A DNA stretch of 64,000 nt from Hyphomicrobiales bacterium (GCA_900467185.1 UBPA01000007.1:186001-250000), one strand, 5' to 3'; positions 19,148 to 28,087 are shown, counted from the stretch's first letter. The notes: generated by a model not told the origin, from the letters alone. Numbers and translations: made by a program.

Positions 19148-21031
19148 TCAGCCGGCCATCGCCTCCTCGTATTGCGCGGACAGGTCCAGCCAATGCTCTT
19201 CGGCCGTGCCCAGCTTCGCCGCCGTCTCGCCGCGTTGCTTCACCTTCTCGGCGGCCTTCGCGGGAAACTTTTCATAAAGCACGGGGTCCGCAAGTTCTGC
19301 ATCAAGTGCCTGAATCTGCTTCTCAAGCTTTGCCGTCAAGGATTCGAGATCGTTGATCTTCTTTCGCAGCGGCGCAAGCGTTGCACGCTTTTCCGCATTC
19401 GCCTTGCGCTGGTCGGCCTTCGACGTCGCGTCCTCGATCACCTCAGGTTTTTCGTCTTTTTTTTTGCCCGAAGAGACGATGAGGCTCCGGTATTCCTCCA
19501 TATCGCCGTCGAAGTTCGACACGGTGCCGTTGTTGACCAGCCACAGGCGATCCACGGTCGCCTCGATCAGGTGCCGGTCGTGCGAGATCAGGATCACGGC
19601 GCCGTCGTAATCGTTCAGCGCCTCGATCAGCGCGCGCCGGCTGTCGATGTCGAGATGGTTGGTCGGCTCGTCGAGGATCAGAAGGTTCGGATGGTGGAAG
19701 GCCGCAAGGCCCATCAGCAGCCGCGCCTTTTCGCCGCCGGAGAGATCCTTGGCCGCCGTCGACATCTTCTCGGTCGCAAGCCCCATCTGCGCCACCCGGG
19801 CGCGGACCTTGGCTTCGGGAATGCCCGGCATCAGGCGGCGGACATGCTCTACCGGCGAATCGGCCGGCACGAGGTCGTCCATCTGGTGCTGCGCGAAGAA
19901 GCCGATCTTCAGATTCGGCGCCAGCTTGATCTCGCCGCCATCCGCATCGAGCCGCCCGGAGACGAACTTCGCGAAGGTCGATTTGCCGTTGCCGTTCGAG
20001 CCGAGCAGCGCGATGCGGTCGTCATTATCGATCCGCAGCGTGATGTTCTTCAGGATCGGCTTGCCGGGGGTATAGCCGACGGAGGCGTTCTGCAGCTGGA
20101 TGATGGGGGAAGCCGGCTGCTTCTCGGGAACCGGGAAGGTGATCGGCTGGACATGGTCCTCGATGACGGAGGCGACGGTGCCCATGCGCTCCAGCGCCTT
20201 GACGCGGCTCTGCGCCTGGCGGGCTTTCGAGGCCTTGGCCTTGAAGCGGTCGATGAAGGATTGCAGGTGCTTGCGCGCCGCATCGTTCTTCACCTTGGCC
20301 TTCGTCTGCAGCTCCATGGCTTCCGCACGCTGGCGCTCGAACTGGTCGTAGGAGCCGCGATAGAAGGTCAGCTTCAGCTGGTCGAGATGGATGATCGCGT
20401 TGACGGCGGTGTTGAGCAGGTCGCGGTCGTGGCTGATGATGATGACGGTGTGCGGGTAGCGGCGGATGTAATCCTCCAACCACAGCGTGCCCTCGAGGTC
20501 GAGATAGTTGGTCGGCTCGTCGAGCAGCAGCAGGTCCGGCTCGGAAAAGAGCACGGCGGCCAGCGCCACGCGCATCCGCCAGCCGCCAGAAAAGGACGAG
20601 GCCGGGCGTAGCTGCGCCTCGTGGTCGAAGCCGAGGCCGGCGAGGATCGATGCCGCCCGTGCCTCGGCCGAATGCGCCTGGATGTCGGCAAGCCGCATCT
20701 GGATGTCGGCGATGCGGTTCGGGTCGGTGGCGGTCTCGGCTTCCGCCAGCAGCGCCTCGCGCTCCTTGTCGGCCTTCAGCACGATCTCGATCAGCGGTTC
20801 TTCCGTGCCTGGCGCTTCCTGCGCCACCTGGCCCATGCGGGCATTCTTGGGAAGGGAGACGAAACCGCTCTCGCTCTCCATCTGCCCCGTCAGGATGCGA
20901 AACAGCGTGGATTTGCCCGCGCCGTTGCGCCCCACGAGGCCGGCCTTGGTGCCTTCCGGCAGCGAGATGTTGGCGTGGTCGATCAGGAGGCGTCCGGCGA
21001 TGCGGGCCGAGAGATTGGATATCGTAATCAT
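19148..21031 (-). CDS. ABC-F family ATPase, YheS-like
   Basis: A 627-residue soluble ABC-F protein with two ATPase cassettes and no membrane domain. Cassette 1: Walker A GRNGAGKST near residue 34, signature SFSGGWRMR, Walker B LLLLDEPTNYLD. Cassette 2: GSNGNGKST, DLSGGEKAR, LLILDEPTNHLD. A charged inter-cassette linker (about residues 235-300) and a C-terminal coiled coil (about 560-620) fit the YheS branch. Such proteins act on the ribosome as translation factors. The mRNA has nine consecutive A at codons 523-525, within the linker to the C-terminal coiled coil. Confidence 0.9.
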   Translation of the reverse strand: MITISNLSARIAGRLLIDHANISLPEGTKAGLVGRNGAGKSTLFRILTGQMESESGFVSLPKNARMGQVAQEAPGTEEPLIEIVLKADKEREALLAEAETATDPNRIADIQMRLADIQAHSAEARAASILAGLGFDHEAQLRPASSFSGGWRMRVALAAVLFSEPDLLLLDEPTNYLDLEGTLWLEDYIRRYPHTVIIISHDRDLLNTAVNAIIHLDQLKLTFYRGSYDQFERQRAEAMELQTKAKVKNDAARKHLQSFIDRFKAKASKARQAQSRVKALERMGTVASVIEDHVQPITFPVPEKQPASPIIQLQNASVGYTPGKPILKNITLRIDNDDRIALLGSNGNGKSTFAKFVSGRLDADGGEIKLAPNLKIGFFAQHQMDDLVPADSPVEHVRRLMPGIPEAKVRARVAQMGLATEKMSTAAKDLSGGEKARLLMGLAAFHHPNLLILDEPTNHLDIDSRRALIEALNDYDGAVILISHDRHLIEATVDRLWLVNNGTVSNFDGDMEEYRSLIVSSGKKKDEKPEVIEDATSKADQRKANAEKRATLAPLRKKINDLESLTAKLEKQIQALDAELADPVLYEKFPAKAAEKVKQRGETAAKLGTAEEHWLDLSAQYEEAMAG

Positions 21032-21094
21032 GCCGGCGTTTTGGCCGATGTAGGGCCGGAAGGCAAGAGAAGCCGCCGCACGCGCGCGCCGCCG

Positions 21095-22225
21095 TTACGC
21101 CCGTTGCAGCCCGGCGATCTGCGCGCACATCATCGGCGTGCAGCGCAGGATGCCCTGCCGCCCGTCCGCGCGCACCACGGTCAGCGCCATTTCCGCATGA
21201 TGCATCAGATCCTGCGGCCCGTTGACGGTGGCCGTCGTCGCGATGCCGGCCGAGAGCGACAGTGCCTCGGTGGTGAAGTCGCGGCTGGCAAGACGGATCT
21301 GCAGCGACTGCACGGTATCACGGATACGGGTTGCGATGCCCTGGGCGTTCTGCTCGCTCACATCGTGCAGCAGGAAGGCGAAGGCGTCATAGCCGATGCG
21401 CGCCACGACATCGCTCTTCTTCACCGACTTGCGGAAGATCGCGGCACATTTCTTCACGGCCTTCTCGCCGGTTTCCGGCCCGTGCCGCTCGGCAAGCGTC
21501 TTCAGCCGCTCCACGATGACCAGAACCAGCGCGGCCGGCTTCGTCGTCACGTCGCCCTCGTCAAACAGGCCCGCGATCTTCATCGACAGGGCAGCGCCGT
21601 TCGGCAGCCCCGTCAGTGCGTCGCGAAGGACGGCCCGCTGGTCCGCGACGATCCGCCCCTGTGCGTCGCCGAGCGCCGCAACCGTGGTTTCCAGCGTCTC
21701 CGCCAGACGCTTCTCGCGCTTGCGCATCTGGGTCAGCGTCTGGCGCAGGGCGCGCGCCTCCTCGGCAAAGTCCGACATCGACATGACGGGGTCCGCATCG
21801 AGCCTCTTCAGGAAGGCATCGAGCGAGTCGAAAGCCTCCGCCTTCGGCCGGCTGTCCCCCGAGATCGCCGTCGTCAGGCTCTGGATCGCCTCGATGGCGG
21901 CCTGTTGGGCCTGCCCGAGCGCCTGACCCATATGCCCCGGCAGCTTGCGCCGCAGGCCGATCGCATCGAGCGCCTTTTGTGAAGGGGCAGCGCCCAGGGC
22001 TGCGAGATCGCGGCTGAGGCCGGAGGGTCCGCCGGAAAACGCCTCGTAGAACAACTCGTAATTGCGCGGCAAGGGCTGCACGCCGAGATGCGCCATGGCC
22101 TGCGCCACCCGCTGCACCACGCCATGGGCCTGTTCCGCGACATGCCTGTCGGGCCTCGTTGCCGTGACGCTCCGCCCGACCTGTTCTCTCGTTGCCACCT
22201 GTCTACCCACTCCGCGCATGCTCAT
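21095..22225 (-). CDS. Degenerate GGDEF domain protein
   Basis: A 376-residue soluble protein. The N-terminal 160 residues look helical (including PLPRNYELFYEAFSG and a coiled region at about 150-185), followed by a GGDEF-type domain with RDALTGLPN. The active-site motif is GYDAF at residues 278-282 in place of GG(D/E)EF, and the preceding VVARI and following AFLL confirm the alignment. Both the second glycine and the essential acidic residue are changed, so diguanylate cyclase activity is unlikely; a nucleotide- or protein-binding role is inferred. ATGs at 22225 and 22219 are both possible. Confidence 0.82.
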   Translation of the reverse strand: MSMRGVGRQVATREQVGRSVTATRPDRHVAEQAHGVVQRVAQAMAHLGVQPLPRNYELFYEAFSGGPSGLSRDLAALGAAPSQKALDAIGLRRKLPGHMGQALGQAQQAAIEAIQSLTTAISGDSRPKAEAFDSLDAFLKRLDADPVMSMSDFAEEARALRQTLTQMRKREKRLAETLETTVAALGDAQGRIVADQRAVLRDALTGLPNGAALSMKIAGLFDEGDVTTKPAALVLVIVERLKTLAERHGPETGEKAVKKCAAIFRKSVKKSDVVARIGYDAFAFLLHDVSEQNAQGIATRIRDTVQSLQIRLASRDFTTEALSLSAGIATTATVNGPQDLMHHAEMALTVVRADGRQGILRCTPMMCAQIAGLQRA

Positions 22226-22522
22226 GATTGCCGGTCGTTCCCGGCACTATATCCCGAGAAGCTTACGTAAACATCTCCGCCCGTTCTGTCAGCCCACTTC
22301 GCAGGTGATGCGGTGCCGTTGACGCCGATGTGAGCGCGCCGACGGACGCCGCCGTCTCAGGACCTCTCGTCACATGCGATCGCAAACGGCAATCTCGCCT
22401 TTTGTCGCTCGTGCATGAGAGAATCCTGCCATAGCTTTGCCGGGCGCCTCACCTGCGAATCAGGCGCGGCACCCCACCCCGGTGCGCTCGAACGGGACGA
22501 GCGCCGCTCGAGATGAAACGGA

Positions 22523-23281
22523 ATGTCGGCCATGAGCGTCCTGCGCAACCAGCTTCTTCCCTGGATCAAGGTCCTCGCCTGCCAGGCGCTCGTCCTCGTC
22601 GCCGTGCTCTTTCTGTCGCGCTGGATCACGCCGGGCACGCTTCCCGTCTTGCTGGGGCAGGGTGCGGCGGCGGCCGGCCTCGGGTTTCTGCTGCGCATGC
22701 CGCGCATCTGGCTGGTGGTGCAGTTTCTGCTGCCCGTCGCGGTGGTCTATGGCGATGCCGTGCCCGCCTGGGCCTATCTCGTGGCCTTCGTGCTCTGCGC
22801 GCTGGTCTACTGGAACAGCGCCTCCGAGCAGGTGCCGCTCTACCTCACCAACCGTCGGACCTGGCAGGCGCTCGCCGATCTTGTGGCCGCTTCGGGGGCA
22901 AAGAGCGTTGTCGATCTCGGCAGCGGCATGGGGGGCGTTGTCACCTTCCTCGCCCGCGCTCATCCCGGCGTCGCGGTCAGCGGCCTGGAAACCGCGCCGC
23001 TGGTGGTGGCCGCGTCGAAGCTGCGCATCGCCCTCAGCCGCCTGCCCAATGCCCGCATCGTCTATCGCAGCCTGTGGGATGCGGAGCTCGGCAGCTATGA
23101 CGTGGTCTATTGCTTCCTCTCGCCCGTCCCCATGGCGCGCCTCTTCGAAAAGGCGCGGCGCGAGATGCGCCCGGGCACGCTCTTCGTCAGCAACAGCTTC
23201 ACTGTCCCCGGCCGCGCCGCCGACCGTATCCTCGACGTCGACGACGGCCGCCGCACGCAGCTGCACATTTACACGCTCTGA
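22523..23281 (+). CDS. Membrane-anchored class I SAM-dependent methyltransferase
   Basis: A 252-residue protein with three or four N-terminal hydrophobic segments (about residues 10-110) followed by a Rossmann methyltransferase domain. SAM motif I is VVDLGSGMGGVVTFLA, then VSGLETAPLVV (motif II) and DVVYCFLSPVPM. The substrate is unknown; membrane fusion suggests a lipid or envelope substrate, which is inference. The first ATG is used; a second (MSVLRNQ) lies three codons later. It converges on the DinB-family gene with 4 bases between stops. Confidence 0.8.
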   Translation: MSAMSVLRNQLLPWIKVLACQALVLVAVLFLSRWITPGTLPVLLGQGAAAAGLGFLLRMPRIWLVVQFLLPVAVVYGDAVPAWAYLVAFVLCALVYWNSASEQVPLYLTNRRTWQALADLVAASGAKSVVDLGSGMGGVVTFLARAHPGVAVSGLETAPLVVAASKLRIALSRLPNARIVYRSLWDAELGSYDVVYCFLSPVPMARLFEKARREMRPGTLFVSNSFTVPGRAADRILDVDDGRRTQLHIYTL

Positions 23282-23285
23282 CGCC

Positions 23286-23786
23286 TTAGGCGGCGCGGCT
23301 GCGCAGGAAGAACACCAGATCCAGCACCACGCTCGGCTGCCCCAGGCTGGTCAGGATCATGTGGCACTGGCCGCGATGATGGGTCTGGTGGTTGAAGAGA
23401 TGGGTGAGGCAGGGGCTGAGCGCCTGGGTGATCGGCTCGGGAATGCTGATCGGCGTGTAGGTGAAGACGCCGGCCAGATCATCCGGGCCGAGGCCGTCGA
23501 TCCAGGCCGCAAGCCGCCGGTCCTCCGCTGCACGCGCGGCCCGCAGCTCGTCGAAGTCCTCGAACAGGATGGCGTCGAGCGTGCCCGGCGCCTCGCCCTT
23601 GCCCGTGAAGCGCTTCATCCAGATCCGGTCTGTGGCCAGCAGGTGGTTCAGCGTCGCATGCAGGGTGCCGAAGGCAGCGCCGGTCGGCCGTCTGCGTCCC
23701 TCGTCGCCCAGCACCTCGGCGGCGGCGTAGATGCGGTCGTTGGCCCAGCCGTTATAGGCGGCGAACATGCGGAAATGGTCGATCAT
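23286..23786 (-). CDS. DinB family protein
   Basis: A 166-residue four-helix-bundle protein of the DinB/YfiT superfamily, thiol or metal-dependent enzymes mostly of unknown substrate. The likely metal histidines are visible: LNHLLATDRIW and the HQTHHRGQCH stretch near the C-terminus. The start MIDHFRMFAAYNGWAN is typical. It is divergent from the GST gene. Confidence 0.85.
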   Translation of the reverse strand: MIDHFRMFAAYNGWANDRIYAAAEVLGDEGRRRPTGAAFGTLHATLNHLLATDRIWMKRFTGKGEAPGTLDAILFEDFDELRAARAAEDRRLAAWIDGLGPDDLAGVFTYTPISIPEPITQALSPCLTHLFNHQTHHRGQCHMILTSLGQPSVVLDLVFFLRSRAA

Positions 23787-23928
23787 CGCGGCTCCTGCGC
23801 GTCGGAAAACCGGATCCTACCTGCCCGGGGTTCAATGGGCATGATGGCATCCATGAAATTTGCTGATTTGCTTTCGTCCGCCGTCCGCGCTCACATAGCC
23901 CGACGATGAACGTTTGCGGAGACCTGCA

Positions 23929-24633
23929 ATGACGAGAACGCTCTATGGCCTGTGTGGCGAAGATCGGGAGCGGCCGTTTTCGCCGCATGTCTGGAAGGTC
24001 GTGATGGCACTGGCCCACAAGGGGCTCGACTGCCGCTTCGTGCCGCTAGGCTTCACCGAAATTCCGAAGGTCGAAGGCGGCGCGACGAAGATGGTGCCGT
24101 ATCTTGTCGATGGCGAGCAGGCCGTCGTCGACAGCTTCGCCATCGCCCGGCATCTGGATGCGGCCTATCCGGATCGCCCGACGCTCTTTGCCGGCAACGG
24201 CGGCGCGGCGACGGCACGGTTCGTGGAGGCTTTCTCGCAAACGGTGCTGCATCCGGCCATCGTCCGCATCATTCTCGTCGATATCCATGATCGCCTCGCG
24301 CCCGAGGATCGTGCCTATTTCCGCAAGAGCCGCGAGGCCGCGTTCGGAAAGACGATGGAAGAGGTCGTCGCCGCAGCGCCTGCGGAGCGCACGGCCTTCG
24401 CCGAAAAGCTCGCGCCGCTGCGCTTCATGCTGAAGAAGCAGCCGTTCATCGGCGGAGAGACGCCGCTGTTTGCCGATTACATCGTCTTCGGCGCGCTGCA
24501 ATGGGCCCGCATCATGTCGCCGCAAACGCTGCTGGAGCCGGACGATGCCGTCTCCGAATGGTTCGGCCGCTGCCTCGATCTCCACGACGGTCTTGGCCGC
24601 GGCATATCTCCGGCCAGTATCGAAGCCGCCTGA
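23929..24633 (+). CDS. Glutathione S-transferase family protein
   Basis: A 234-residue GST-fold protein. It has an N-terminal thioredoxin-like domain with SPHVWKVVMAL, the cis-Pro motif MVPYLVDG and VVDSFAIARHLD, then an all-helical C-terminal domain with PLFADYIVFGALQWAR. The ATG at 23929 has GGAG 8 bases upstream, so the five extra N-terminal codons of the open frame are left out. The substrate is unknown; a beta-etherase-like fold is possible. Confidence 0.85.
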   Translation: MTRTLYGLCGEDRERPFSPHVWKVVMALAHKGLDCRFVPLGFTEIPKVEGGATKMVPYLVDGEQAVVDSFAIARHLDAAYPDRPTLFAGNGGAATARFVEAFSQTVLHPAIVRIILVDIHDRLAPEDRAYFRKSREAAFGKTMEEVVAAAPAERTAFAEKLAPLRFMLKKQPFIGGETPLFADYIVFGALQWARIMSPQTLLEPDDAVSEWFGRCLDLHDGLGRGISPASIEAA

Positions 24634-24759
24634 AACAGAGCTCGATCTTCGCCGCGCCGTTTTCGAAATAAGGCCGCGCGGCGCCATTCCCCTTGTCTTG
24701 CACGCGGCGGCTCGCTAAGGAACCGTCCAAACGAACGCAACTCCTAGGGATTTGACACC

Positions 24760-25182
24760 ATGGCGATTGAACGCACCTTTTCGATGATCAAGCCGGACGC
24801 AACGAAGCGCAACCTGACCGGCGCGATCACCAAGATGATCGAAGACGCCGGCCTGCGCGTCGTCGCTTCCAAGCGCGTCTGGATGAGCCAGCGCGAAGCC
24901 GAAGGCTTCTACGCCGTTCACAAGGAACGCCCTTTCTTCGGCGAACTGGTCGAAGGCATGACGTCCGGCCCGACGATCGTTCAGGTCCTGGAAGGCGAGA
25001 ACGCCATCCTGAAGAACCGCGAAATCATGGGTGCGACCAACCCTGCTAACGCCGACGAAGGCACGATCCGCAAGACGCATGCTCTGTCGATCGGCGAAAA
25101 CTCGGTCCACGGCTCCGACGCCCCGGAAACCGCTGCCGAAGAAATCGCCTACTGGTTCTCGGCCACCGAAATCGTCGGCTGA
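24760..25182 (+). CDS. ndk: Nucleoside diphosphate kinase
   Basis: A 140-residue NDK transferring the gamma-phosphate between nucleoside di- and triphosphates through a phosphohistidine. The active-site His is His117 in [24 protein letters not shown] at the N-terminus and [10 protein letters not shown] are canonical. The ribosome-binding site aggga precedes ATG 24760. It is monocistronic, closed by a terminator 27 bases after the stop. Confidence 0.97.
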   Translation: MAIERTFSMIKPDATKRNLTGAITKMIEDAGLRVVASKRVWMSQREAEGFYAVHKERPFFGELVEGMTSGPTIVQVLEGENAILKNREIMGATNPANADEGTIRKTHALSIGENSVHGSDAPETAAEEIAYWFSATEIVG

Positions 25183-25208
25183 TACCGATCGAAAGATCTG
25201 GAATGACG

Positions 25209-25239
25209 AAAGGCCGGGGCAGCCATGCTCCGGCCTTTT
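25209..25239 (+). terminator. Rho-independent terminator after ndk
   Basis: Stem aaaggccgg/ccggccttt around loop ggcagccatgct, with the T tract cctttt. Confidence 0.85.
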
Positions 25240-25278
25240 GCGTTGCGGCTCTCGGCGGCGTGCGACGGTGCCGACCTG

Positions 25279-26013
25279 TCAGGGGGCGGGCGGCGGCGTT
25301 GCCTCGGATGCTGTTCCGGGGGTCTTCGTCGAGATCACGTGGGGGATGCCCCGGTCGGTAATGTCGATGACGTTGATCGCGTAGACCTCCCTGAGGAACA
25401 GGTAGAGGAAGCCGAGCGAGAGCGTGAGAATGACGATGCCGATGACGGCGGAGGTGATGTGGATCTTGGTCGGCTCCAGAACGATCGTCGTCGTTCCTAA
25501 CGGCGAGGCTGCGCCTAGGTCGGGGGCCGGTGCAGGGGGATCGGCAGCCCCTGCGGCAGCGACACCCTGCGTGACCGTGCCGGGTGCAGCGGCAGCATTC
25601 CCTGCAATCAGCCGGCGCGAGACGATCATTTCATAACCCGCAAACAGGACGCCGGAGACCGAGACGAGAACGACCACACCCAGCAGAACATTGGCAGCAA
25701 GGAGCTGCCAGGCGAAAACGGCCTGCTGGTGCAGCCGCAGCTTGTTGCCGTTGTCGTTGACCGAGATCAGACCTTCGTAATAGCTGGCCAGAGCCCGTGT
25801 GCTCGCGTCATCGATCTTGGACCTGTCGGCATCCGAGAGGCTGCGCAGCGTGCGAAGCTGCTGTGACAGATCGGCAATCACCCGATCTTTTTCATCCGAC
25901 AGCGTCTGCAGCGTCGAAAGGTCGCCTTGTGGCGATTGGGCGCGAGCTGTCAGGGTGTTCAGTAGGAGACAGGCGATCACGGTTATGAGCAGATTACGAC
26001 AGCGCATGATCAT
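25279..26013 (-). CDS. Unknown exported or membrane protein with coiled coil (second gene of pair)
   Basis: A 244-residue protein I do not recognise. A signal-peptide-like segment (about residues 8-25, ending TARAQS) is followed by a heptad-like helical region (about 35-75, LQTLSDEKDRVIADLSQQL). Membrane segments follow at about 100-125 and 178-202, separated by a Pro/Ala-rich linker, and the tail is Thr/Pro-rich. Its ATG overlaps the stop of the upstream gene by 4 bases (ATGA), so the two are co-translated. An in-frame ATG two codons later is an alternative. It converges on ndk beyond the ndk terminator. Confidence 0.7.
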   Translation of the reverse strand: MIMRCRNLLITVIACLLLNTLTARAQSPQGDLSTLQTLSDEKDRVIADLSQQLRTLRSLSDADRSKIDDASTRALASYYEGLISVNDNGNKLRLHQQAVFAWQLLAANVLLGVVVLVSVSGVLFAGYEMIVSRRLIAGNAAAAPGTVTQGVAAAGAADPPAPAPDLGAASPLGTTTIVLEPTKIHITSAVIGIVILTLSLGFLYLFLREVYAINVIDITDRGIPHVISTKTPGTASEATPPPAP

Positions 26014-26327
26014 TGTTCACAGGTACAGGAGGGATATTCCAGCGGGTTGGACACGGTAGAACACCAGTCCGGGACGGTGTTGCATGTGGGTGGGCGCGGC
26101 ACGGGCAGCGCTGTATCCAGCGCTTTCGCAGGGCCATCCGGTTGTAGGACGGTGATCTGATCGAAGGTGTTGCCGCCGAAGCCGAGGTTCGGAGGCGGTT
26201 GGAAGACCGGCGCGCTGTAGCGCCTCTCCAGAATGATCGCGCCCATATCTGGAGGCGCGTCCTGGGCGTAAAGCTCAGCGCATGGCAGGAAGAGAAGAAC
26301 GGCGAGGAGAGCTTTGATCTTGGGCAT
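26010..26327 (-). CDS. Unknown exported protein with Cys-rich C-terminus (first gene of pair)
   Basis: A 105-residue protein with a clear signal peptide (MPKIKALLAVLLFLP..., cleavage likely after LYA). The mature part is Pro-rich (APVFQPPPNLGFGG) and ends with four cysteines in PTCNTVPDWC and PSCTCEQ, suggesting disulfides or metal binding outside the cytoplasm. No known family comes to mind. It overlaps the downstream membrane protein gene by 4 bases. The intergenic sequence upstream (26328-26461) is AT-richer than its surroundings and could hold the pair's promoter. Confidence 0.65.
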   Translation of the reverse strand: MPKIKALLAVLLFLPCAELYAQDAPPDMGAIILERRYSAPVFQPPPNLGFGGNTFDQITVLQPDGPAKALDTALPVPRPPTCNTVPDWCSTVSNPLEYPSCTCEQ

Positions 26328-26461
26328 GCGCTAATATAAGCACAGGCATTTTTGGTTGCCTACCAACCCGAAATACACGGTAAAAGAGTGATGGGTGGTG
26401 TCCGGTCACGTATCGCATGGAAAATGCAGCCGTCCGATGGACAGCCGTCGTGACGGCGATA

Positions 26462-26956
26462 TCAGCCTCGCGCCCACCGCTCCCGCGCCGTATCGTCGGC
26501 GTCTTGCGCAGAGACCCAGCCGCGGGCGGTGCCGTCCTTCAGATGCTCCTTCTTCCAGAAGGGTGCTGCGGTCTTCAGGTAGTCCATGATGAAGGATGCG
26601 CCGTCGAAAGCCGCCTGGCGATGCGTGGATGCCGCGATCACGAGGACGATGCGGGCGCCGGGGTCGATCCGGCCGAAGCGGTGGATGGCGGTTGCGCCCT
26701 GAAGGTCGAAGCGCGTGATGGCCTCTTCGCAGATCCGCCGGATTTCGGCTTCCGCCATGCCGGGGTAGTGCTCCAGTTCCAGTGCCGACAACACGCCTTT
26801 CTCTTCCCGGCAAAGACCGGAGAAGGTGACGACTGCGCCGATGTCGGTGCGTCCGGCCGAAAGCGACTCGATCTCGGCCGCCGTGTCGAAATCCTCGGCC
26901 TGCACCCGAACGGTGACGGGCGCCGGCGCGGACAGGGGGGCGGAATCCGATGCCAT
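26462..26956 (-). CDS. moaE: Molybdopterin synthase catalytic subunit
   Basis: A 164-residue large subunit of molybdopterin synthase, which converts cPMP to molybdopterin with sulfur from MoaD. Visible family features are AVVTFSGLCRE, LELEHYPGMAE, IHRFGRIDPGA, the His/Arg pair ASTHRQAAFD and the catalytic-lysine region PFWKKEHLKDG. moaD lies 4 bases upstream on the same strand, giving pgsA-moaD-moaE as one unit. Confidence 0.95.
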   Translation of the reverse strand: MASDSAPLSAPAPVTVRVQAEDFDTAAEIESLSAGRTDIGAVVTFSGLCREEKGVLSALELEHYPGMAEAEIRRICEEAITRFDLQGATAIHRFGRIDPGARIVLVIAASTHRQAAFDGASFIMDYLKTAAPFWKKEHLKDGTARGWVSAQDADDTARERWARG

Positions 26957-26960
26957 CTCG

Positions 26961-27221
26961 TCAGCCGCCCGTCATCGGCGGGAAGAGGGCGATCTCGCGG
27001 GCCGCGCCGAGCGGTTCGTCATGCTCCACATGCTCCTGGTCGATGGCCACGCGAATGACGTTCTCGTGCTCCAGCGCCGCGGCATAGTCCTCGCCGCGGG
27101 TCTTGAGGAACGCGATCAGATCCCCAGCGGTCACGACCGTGTCGGGCAGGGAGACGATCTCGTCGCCCACGCCGATGCGCTCGCGGACCCAGGCGAAATA
27201 GACGAGCCGGACCTCTCTCAT
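26961..27221 (-). CDS. moaD: Molybdopterin synthase sulfur carrier subunit
   Basis: An 86-residue ubiquitin-like sulfur carrier. The C-terminus ends in PPMTGG, with the terminal Gly-Gly that is thiocarboxylated, and VYFAWVRERIG at the start is MoaD-like. The ATG at 27221 overlaps the pgsA stop by 4 bases. The frame is part of a longer open frame that shadows pgsA; the real gene is only this C-terminal part. Confidence 0.93.
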   Translation of the reverse strand: MREVRLVYFAWVRERIGVGDEIVSLPDTVVTAGDLIAFLKTRGEDYAAALEHENVIRVAIDQEHVEHDEPLGAAREIALFPPMTGG

Positions 27222-27808
27222 TCCGCCACCAGATGCTTCAGGCCGGCGCGGAAATAGTCGTAGCCGGTATAGAGGGTGATGGCGGCGGCGAGCCACAGCA
27301 TGACGATGCCGGTCTCGGTCGTGTAGGGCAGGACCTTGTCGCCGGCAGGGCCAGCCAGCAGCAGGGCAATGGCCACCATCTGGATCGTCGTCTTCCACTT
27401 GGCGATCCGCGTCACGGGGACGCTGACCTTCAGCGCCGCCAGATATTCGCGCAGGCCCGAGACGAGGATTTCGCGGCAGAGAATGATGATCGCGGCCCAG
27501 ATCGACCAGCCGGCAATGGTGCCGTCGGCGGCCACCAGCAGAAGCACGGAGGCGACCAGCAGCTTGTCGGCGATCGGGTCGAGCATGCGGCCGATATTGG
27601 AGGTCTGCTTCCAGATGCGCGCGAGGTAGCCGTCGAAGAAGTCGGTGATCGAGGCCACCGCGAACAGGCCGAGCGCCGTCCAGCGGGCAAAATCGGAGCT
27701 TTGCAGCTTGCCCTCGATGAAGAAGCACAGAACGATCAGCGGAACCGCGAGAATGCGCCCGTAGGTGAGGAGATTGGGAATATTGTAGGCGACGGGCACG
27801 GTTCGCAT
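27218..27808 (-). CDS. pgsA: CDP-diacylglycerol-glycerol-3-phosphate 3-phosphatidyltransferase
   Basis: A 196-residue integral membrane enzyme making phosphatidylglycerol phosphate, the committed step to PG and cardiolipin. The CDP-alcohol phosphotransferase motif is present: DFFDGYLARIW...GRMLDPIADK (D-G-x2-A-R...G-x3-D-x3-D). The start MRTVPVAYNIPNLLTYGRIL at 27808 is the usual one; the frame continues 47 codons upstream without similarity. It leads moaD-moaE. In most rhizobia I know uvrC sits directly upstream; here a thioesterase gene on the other strand lies between. Confidence 0.94.
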   Translation of the reverse strand: MRTVPVAYNIPNLLTYGRILAVPLIVLCFFIEGKLQSSDFARWTALGLFAVASITDFFDGYLARIWKQTSNIGRMLDPIADKLLVASVLLLVAADGTIAGWSIWAAIIILCREILVSGLREYLAALKVSVPVTRIAKWKTTIQMVAIALLLAGPAGDKVLPYTTETGIVMLWLAAAITLYTGYDYFRAGLKHLVAE

Positions 27809-28087
27809 GTCAACTCGGTCTCTGGACTGGGTACGCAATTCGTACAGGCGGGATGAAAGACGTCGTGACCCGGAGGTCAACCGGTTTTTGATGAATGAGC
27901 GGCAATTGTGGCGGAATTCCTCTGAACGGGCCGTGAACCGCCGCGACATGCCCGCCCTGATCTGCGACTTTTCCCCCGAAAAGGTGACGCGGGCATGACG
28001 CCGAGCTTATACGCGCATGACGCGTTGCGAAAGCCGGTGGGCGCTGTAGTGTTCACGCGATCGGTGCACGGTGTGGAAGGAAGCAGG

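Noticed and set aside
19148-21031. Frameshift at the nine-base homopolymer in the ABC-F gene
   Set aside because: The frame is continuous through the run and the C-terminal coiled coil is in the right frame, so no disruption exists in the DNA as given.
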